NCBI GenBank assembly: GCA_017644005.1
Contig: JAEPMJ010000002.1
Location: 62,001 to 126,000, forward strand
DNA from: Rhizobiaceae bacterium
GTDB lineage: Bacteria > Pseudomonadota > Alphaproteobacteria > Rhizobiales > Rhizobiaceae
Reading direction: 5' to 3'
Length of the DNA: 64,000 nt
The notes beneath the pieces are model-generated. The model saw only the letters and a list, made by a program, of their open reading frames with translations, was not told where the DNA came from and made no database searches. Below are positions 60,946 to 64,000 of the stretch, one piece after another (positions within the stretch are counted from its first letter, which is position 1; each line of letters starts with the position of its first letter). A program made the translations under genes and the position numbers.

Positions 60946-60980
60946 CGAGGCGTCTCCGGCGAGAGACCGGAGACGCCTCG
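60946..60980 (-). promoter_or_regulatory. hairpin between potF-like and rpiR genes
   Basis: A perfect 14-bp stem (CGAGGCGTCTCCGG at 60946-60959, CCGGAGACGCCTCG at 60967-60980) with a 7-base loop, 18 bases after the binding-protein stop and no T-run. It is the fourth hairpin of this kind after a binding-protein gene in the window. Confidence 0.75.
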
Positions 60981-60998
60981 ACGAAATTGCCGGTGATC

Positions 60999-62090
60999 TT
61001 ACTGCGCTGTTTTGACCTTGGTCCAGACACGATCATATTTGCGAATATCGCCGCCAAGGTCGACGAAGATCTGAAGCCGCTCCATCACTTCGTCGGGCGG
61101 GTTGATTTCTTCCGAATCGCGAATGTGCGGGGGCGTGAGCTTACGGGCTTCGACATTGGCCGTGCCGTTGGTCTGCTGCTCGATATTAAGCGCCGCAATC
61201 TCGGGTTGCGTATAGAATTCGAGGAACTTCTTCGCGTTTTCCTTGTTCGGGGCGCTTTTGAGGACGCAGATGTCCTCCTGGTACATGGTCGCGCCCTCCT
61301 CGGGAATGACGTAGCCCAGTTTTTCAGGCTCACGAAACACATCAACCATCGCACCGACGAAGAAGTGGCCGGCCGCAACGTCGCCGGCTTCGACCAGCGG
61401 TCGCGCTTCATAAGTGAATGCCGCCACATACGGCTTCATGTCGATGATGGTCTGTGCAGCCTTTTCAAGTTCACCGGAATCCGTGGAATTGACACTGCCG
61501 CCATTCAGCATCAGGCCGACCCCGAGCACTTCGCGCATGTCGTCAAGCAGCGTGAACTTCAGGTTCTTCGCCTTAACCGTCTCGATCAGATCCCGCCATC
61601 CGGTGATGTCTTTGCCGAGCACGTCGCGGTTATAGACGATACCTACGGAGCCCCACGCGTAAGGCAGACAGTACTCGCCCTTGGGATCGGATTCGGCACG
61701 CAGGAACCGAGGTTCGATATTCTTGAACCCCTCATACTGGTTGATGTCAGTTCGTTCCAGAAGATCAAGCTTCGACATGATGTCGTGCATGTGTACGGAC
61801 GGAAAGACGATATCGTAGTCGGTTCCGCCCGCTTGCACTTTGGCGAGCATCTCTTCATTTGACCCGTAGACATCGAGGTTTACGTTGATGCCCGTGTCGT
61901 CTTCGAACTTCTTGAGAACAGCGGGGTTTATGTACTCACCCCAGTTGTAGATGTTGAGCACACCGTCTGCGGCCGCCGGCGACAGTGAAATGCCCGGCAT
62001 GGCAATCAGCGCCAGCGCACCGAGCGCGACGCCCCCGAGACTGGCTGGCCGGAATGCGCCGCCCCGATTCTTGATCCCTCTTTCAGTCAT
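60999..62090 (-). CDS. spermidine/putrescine-type periplasmic binding protein (PotD/PotF-like)
   Basis: A 363-residue periplasmic binding protein of the PotD/PotF family. A signal segment (LGALALIAMPGISLSPAAA) precedes LNIYNWGEYINPAVLKKFED, the family hallmark, and DYDIVFPSVHMHDIMSKLDL. Trp and Asp/Glu residues that hold polyamines are partly visible (YNWGEY, Trp in LPYAWGSVG), but a specific amine cannot be told. It is divergent from the ATPase and permease genes across 186 bases with a palindromic operator, so the transporter is split over two operons. The product is not truncated. Confidence 0.9.
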   Translation of the reverse strand: MTERGIKNRGGAFRPASLGGVALGALALIAMPGISLSPAAADGVLNIYNWGEYINPAVLKKFEDDTGINVNLDVYGSNEEMLAKVQAGGTDYDIVFPSVHMHDIMSKLDLLERTDINQYEGFKNIEPRFLRAESDPKGEYCLPYAWGSVGIVYNRDVLGKDITGWRDLIETVKAKNLKFTLLDDMREVLGVGLMLNGGSVNSTDSGELEKAAQTIIDMKPYVAAFTYEARPLVEAGDVAAGHFFVGAMVDVFREPEKLGYVIPEEGATMYQEDICVLKSAPNKENAKKFLEFYTQPEIAALNIEQQTNGTANVEARKLTPPHIRDSEEINPPDEVMERLQIFVDLGGDIRKYDRVWTKVKTAQ

Positions 62091-62178
62091 AGTTCAGGTC
62101 TCCCGTTCCAGATGGCACCCTGCCGCGCAATCGCCGGAGTCTTTTTGCGTCCTGAATGCTCCGTACGCCATGCACGCA

Positions 62179-62211
62179 TTGACAAGGCATCTGATATGTT
62201 ATCATTATAAC
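62179..62211. promoter_or_regulatory. promoter/operator between potF-like and potA-like genes
   Basis: TTGACA at 62179-62184 could be a -35 for the plus strand. Next to it lie two overlapping palindromes, TGATA-TGT-TATCA (62192-62204) and GTTAT-CATT-ATAAC (62198-62211), the sort of A/T-rich inverted repeat bound by RpiR proteins. It is a candidate shared operator controlling both directions. The remainder of 62091-62276 shows no gene. Confidence 0.55.
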
Positions 62212-62276
62212 TTCACTTATCAATAGTTATTCGAATACCAATCGAGGCTGGTAAATAGGCGCAAGCGGGGGAGCTA

Positions 62277-63374
62277 ATGGCCGAGAGCATTGTCAGGCTG
62301 GAAAAGGCACGAAAGGCCTTTCCGCTGCCCGAGGGAGGCACGGTTACGGCACTCGACGGCATTGAGCTTGAGGTTGCCCGCAACGAGTTCCTGACGCTGC
62401 TTGGCCCTTCCGGTTGCGGCAAGACCACTCTGCTCCACGCCATTTCCGGCTTTGTGGAACTCGACGCGGGCAGGATCTTCGTCGACGGCGACGACGTCAC
62501 CGAACGGCCTCCCCATAAACGCCCTGTCAATACGGTATTTCAAAACTACGCTCTGTTTCCTCATATGACCGTCGGCAGCAATGTCGGCTACGCGCTCGAC
62601 ATCTCCGGCACTCCGCGGATGGAGCGCGACAGCCGCGTTGGTGAGGCGCTCGAAATGGTCGGACTGGGCGGCCTGCAGAACCGATTGCCGCGCCAGCTCT
62701 CTGGAGGTCAGCAACAGCGCGTGGCTCTGGCTCGCGCAATTATTGCGCGGCCGAAACTGCTTCTTCTCGATGAGCCGCTTTCAGCACTCGATCGCAAGCT
62801 GAGGCAGGCCATGCAGATCGAGTTGAAGACACTGCAGGCAGAACTCGGCATCTCATTCATCTTCGTTACGCACGACCAGGAAGAAGCACTGACAATGTCG
62901 AACCGTGTGGCGGTGCTCGACGGTGGCGCGATTCAGCAAATCGATACGCCGCGCGCCGTCTACAACAACCCGGCCAACGAATTTGTTGCCTCCTTCATAG
63001 GCGCCAGCAACCTTTTTCGCGGAGCGGTCAAGGGCAACACGGTCGTTACGGCCGGCGGCGATGTGATCCAGGTATCGGTTGACACAACATCGATGAACCA
63101 GGTGACCGCGCTGCTGCGGCCGGAACAGTACGCAATCGCCAACGGCGAACGCGATGCCAGCGCCGCCTATATGGATGTCACTGTCCGGCAGATCGTCTTC
63201 ACTGGTGCGGGTTACGAACTCCACGGCGAAACGGCTAGTGGCCACACGGTCGTTGCAACCATCGCCGCCGCCCAGCAAACGCAGGTGGCAAACGCCGAAA
63301 CTTCACGACGCGCAACGCTCTCTTACGACCCGGCCGCCGTGCACCTGATCCCTGCCAGTGGAGGCAAGCCGTGA
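62277..63374 (+). CDS. polyamine-type ABC transporter ATPase (PotA-like)
   Basis: A 365-residue ATPase. Walker [11 protein letters not shown]-loop [10 protein letters not shown], signature [15 protein letters not shown], Walker [12 protein letters not shown] and H-loop [11 protein letters not shown]-terminal TOBE domain (about 285-355) marks the PotA/MalK/FbpC group. GGGGGAG lies 4 bases before the ATG. It overlaps the permease gene as GTGA and is the first gene of the plus-strand transporter operon. Confidence 0.92.
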   Translation: MAESIVRLEKARKAFPLPEGGTVTALDGIELEVARNEFLTLLGPSGCGKTTLLHAISGFVELDAGRIFVDGDDVTERPPHKRPVNTVFQNYALFPHMTVGSNVGYALDISGTPRMERDSRVGEALEMVGLGGLQNRLPRQLSGGQQQRVALARAIIARPKLLLLDEPLSALDRKLRQAMQIELKTLQAELGISFIFVTHDQEEALTMSNRVAVLDGGAIQQIDTPRAVYNNPANEFVASFIGASNLFRGAVKGNTVVTAGGDVIQVSVDTTSMNQVTALLRPEQYAIANGERDASAAYMDVTVRQIVFTGAGYELHGETASGHTVVATIAAAQQTQVANAETSRRATLSYDPAAVHLIPASGGKP

Positions 63375-64000
63375 GCGGGCCCTCACGGCGAGGGCGGGAG
63401 CGCGCGCAGCTCGGCTTCCTTCTTGGTCCGGTCTCGGCGTTCCTGACGATCTTCCTGGGCGGGCCGCTGGCCATCATGCTGATCTACTCGTTCCTCGCGC
63501 CAGGACTTTATGGCGGCGTGGAATGGCAGTTTTACCCGCACAATTTCGGTCGCATCCTCGGTTTCGCCGACCCGGAATTCGAGGATTTCGACCCTGTTTA
63601 TCTTGCCATCTTTCTGCGCTCGGTCCGCATAGCGGCGACGGTGGTCATCATCACACTGCTCGTCTGTTATCCCGCCGCGTTCCAGATCAGCCGGCTGTCT
63701 GAGAAGCGCAAGTCATTCGCGCTGTTTCTGATCACGCTGCCGTTTTTTGCCAGCCTGATCGTGCGCCTGTTTATTTGGGTGCTGATCCTGAAGAAGACCG
63801 GCTTCGTTAATCTGACCCTGCAAACCCTTGGAATCGTCGATGAACCGCTCGAACTGATCTATACCGAGGGCGCCGTGATACTCGGCATGGTCTACATTTT
63901 CATTCCGTTCATGTTCCTGCCCGTCTACGCCAGTGTCGAAAAGCTCGACTGGACGCTGGTGCGCGCGTCGCAGGACCTTGGTGCAAGCGGCTTTCAGACG
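63371..64000 (+). CDS. polyamine-type ABC transporter permease (PotB-like), cut by window edge
   Basis: The first 210 codons of an inner-membrane permease, open to the window edge. GTG start at 63371 overlaps the ATPase stop (GTGA). Hydrophobic segments lie near residues 15-40, 75-100, 115-135 and 160-185; the EAA-type loop is seen in [10 protein letters not shown] near the cut end. The PotB-like arrangement puts this permease directly after the ATPase; a PotC-like partner probably follows beyond the window. Confidence 0.9.
   Translation, partial: MSGPSRRGRERAQLGFLLGPVSAFLTIFLGGPLAIMLIYSFLAPGLYGGVEWQFYPHNFGRILGFADPEFEDFDPVYLAIFLRSVRIAATVVIITLLVCYPAAFQISRLSEKRKSFALFLITLPFFASLIVRLFIWVLILKKTGFVNLTLQTLGIVDEPLELIYTEGAVILGMVYIFIPFMFLPVYASVEKLDWTLVRASQDLGASGFQT

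Noticed and set aside
1-64000. CRISPR array
   Set aside because: No regularly spaced direct repeats were seen anywhere.

Overview
The window is a high-GC alphaproteobacterial chromosome segment, almost certainly from the Hyphomicrobiales (Rhizobiales), with a Mesorhizobium/Phyllobacteriaceae-like flavour. The evidence is the cell-cycle set ctrA, chpT and sciP, a DUF1134 lipoprotein-like gene, a rhizobial choXWV choline transporter and many ABC/TTT uptake operons.

Layout. (1) 1-20.8 kb is core chromosome: a cut-off hypothetical gene, a TelA-like coiled-coil protein, thymidine kinase, choXWV, a hybrid histidine kinase, an SDR/CaiB pair, a HugZ-like protein, a TrmH-type methyltransferase, then the cell-cycle neighbourhood (chpT, a single-domain response regulator, ctrA, a FliJ-like gene, sciP), mnmA and a Gfo/Idh oxidoreductase. 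(2) 20.98-40.76 kb is an integrated element. It entered the 3' end of an elongator tRNA-Met gene and is bounded by 51-bp direct repeats at 21006-21056 and 40709-40759. It carries a tyrosine integrase, an excisionase-like gene and phage genes (tape measure, S49 head-type protease, HTH/terminase-small-like genes), but no recognisable large terminase, portal or capsid gene. Cargo sits at both ends. On the left are a TIGR02391 protein, a secreted nuclease, an SRAP protein, an MmeI-like restriction-modification enzyme and a frameshifted ADP-ribosyltransferase-like gene. On the right is a HipA-like kinase coupled to a HIRAN protein. (3) 40.9-55.8 kb is a minus-strand run of closely coupled genes: tctCBA, aldehyde dehydrogenase, class III aminotransferase, two SDRs, amidohydrolase, CobW GTPase, and a LivK/H/MG-fusion/F uptake system. 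(4) 55.9-64 kb is plus-strand IclR, Tm-1-like, HAD and omega-aminotransferase genes, then an RpiR regulator and a polyamine-type ABC transporter that runs off the end.

How they fit. CtrA, its phosphorelay protein ChpT and its inhibitor SciP lie within 4 kb, and the ctrA upstream region is dense in GANTC (CcrM) sites. Regions 3 and 4 look like catabolic modules for carboxylates and amines whose exact substrates cannot be read from sequence. The most unusual item is the split HipA-like kinase / HipA-N-like-HIRAN pair, co-translated with the integrase beside attR. It looks like a cargo module related to, but distinct from, HipBA and HipBST.
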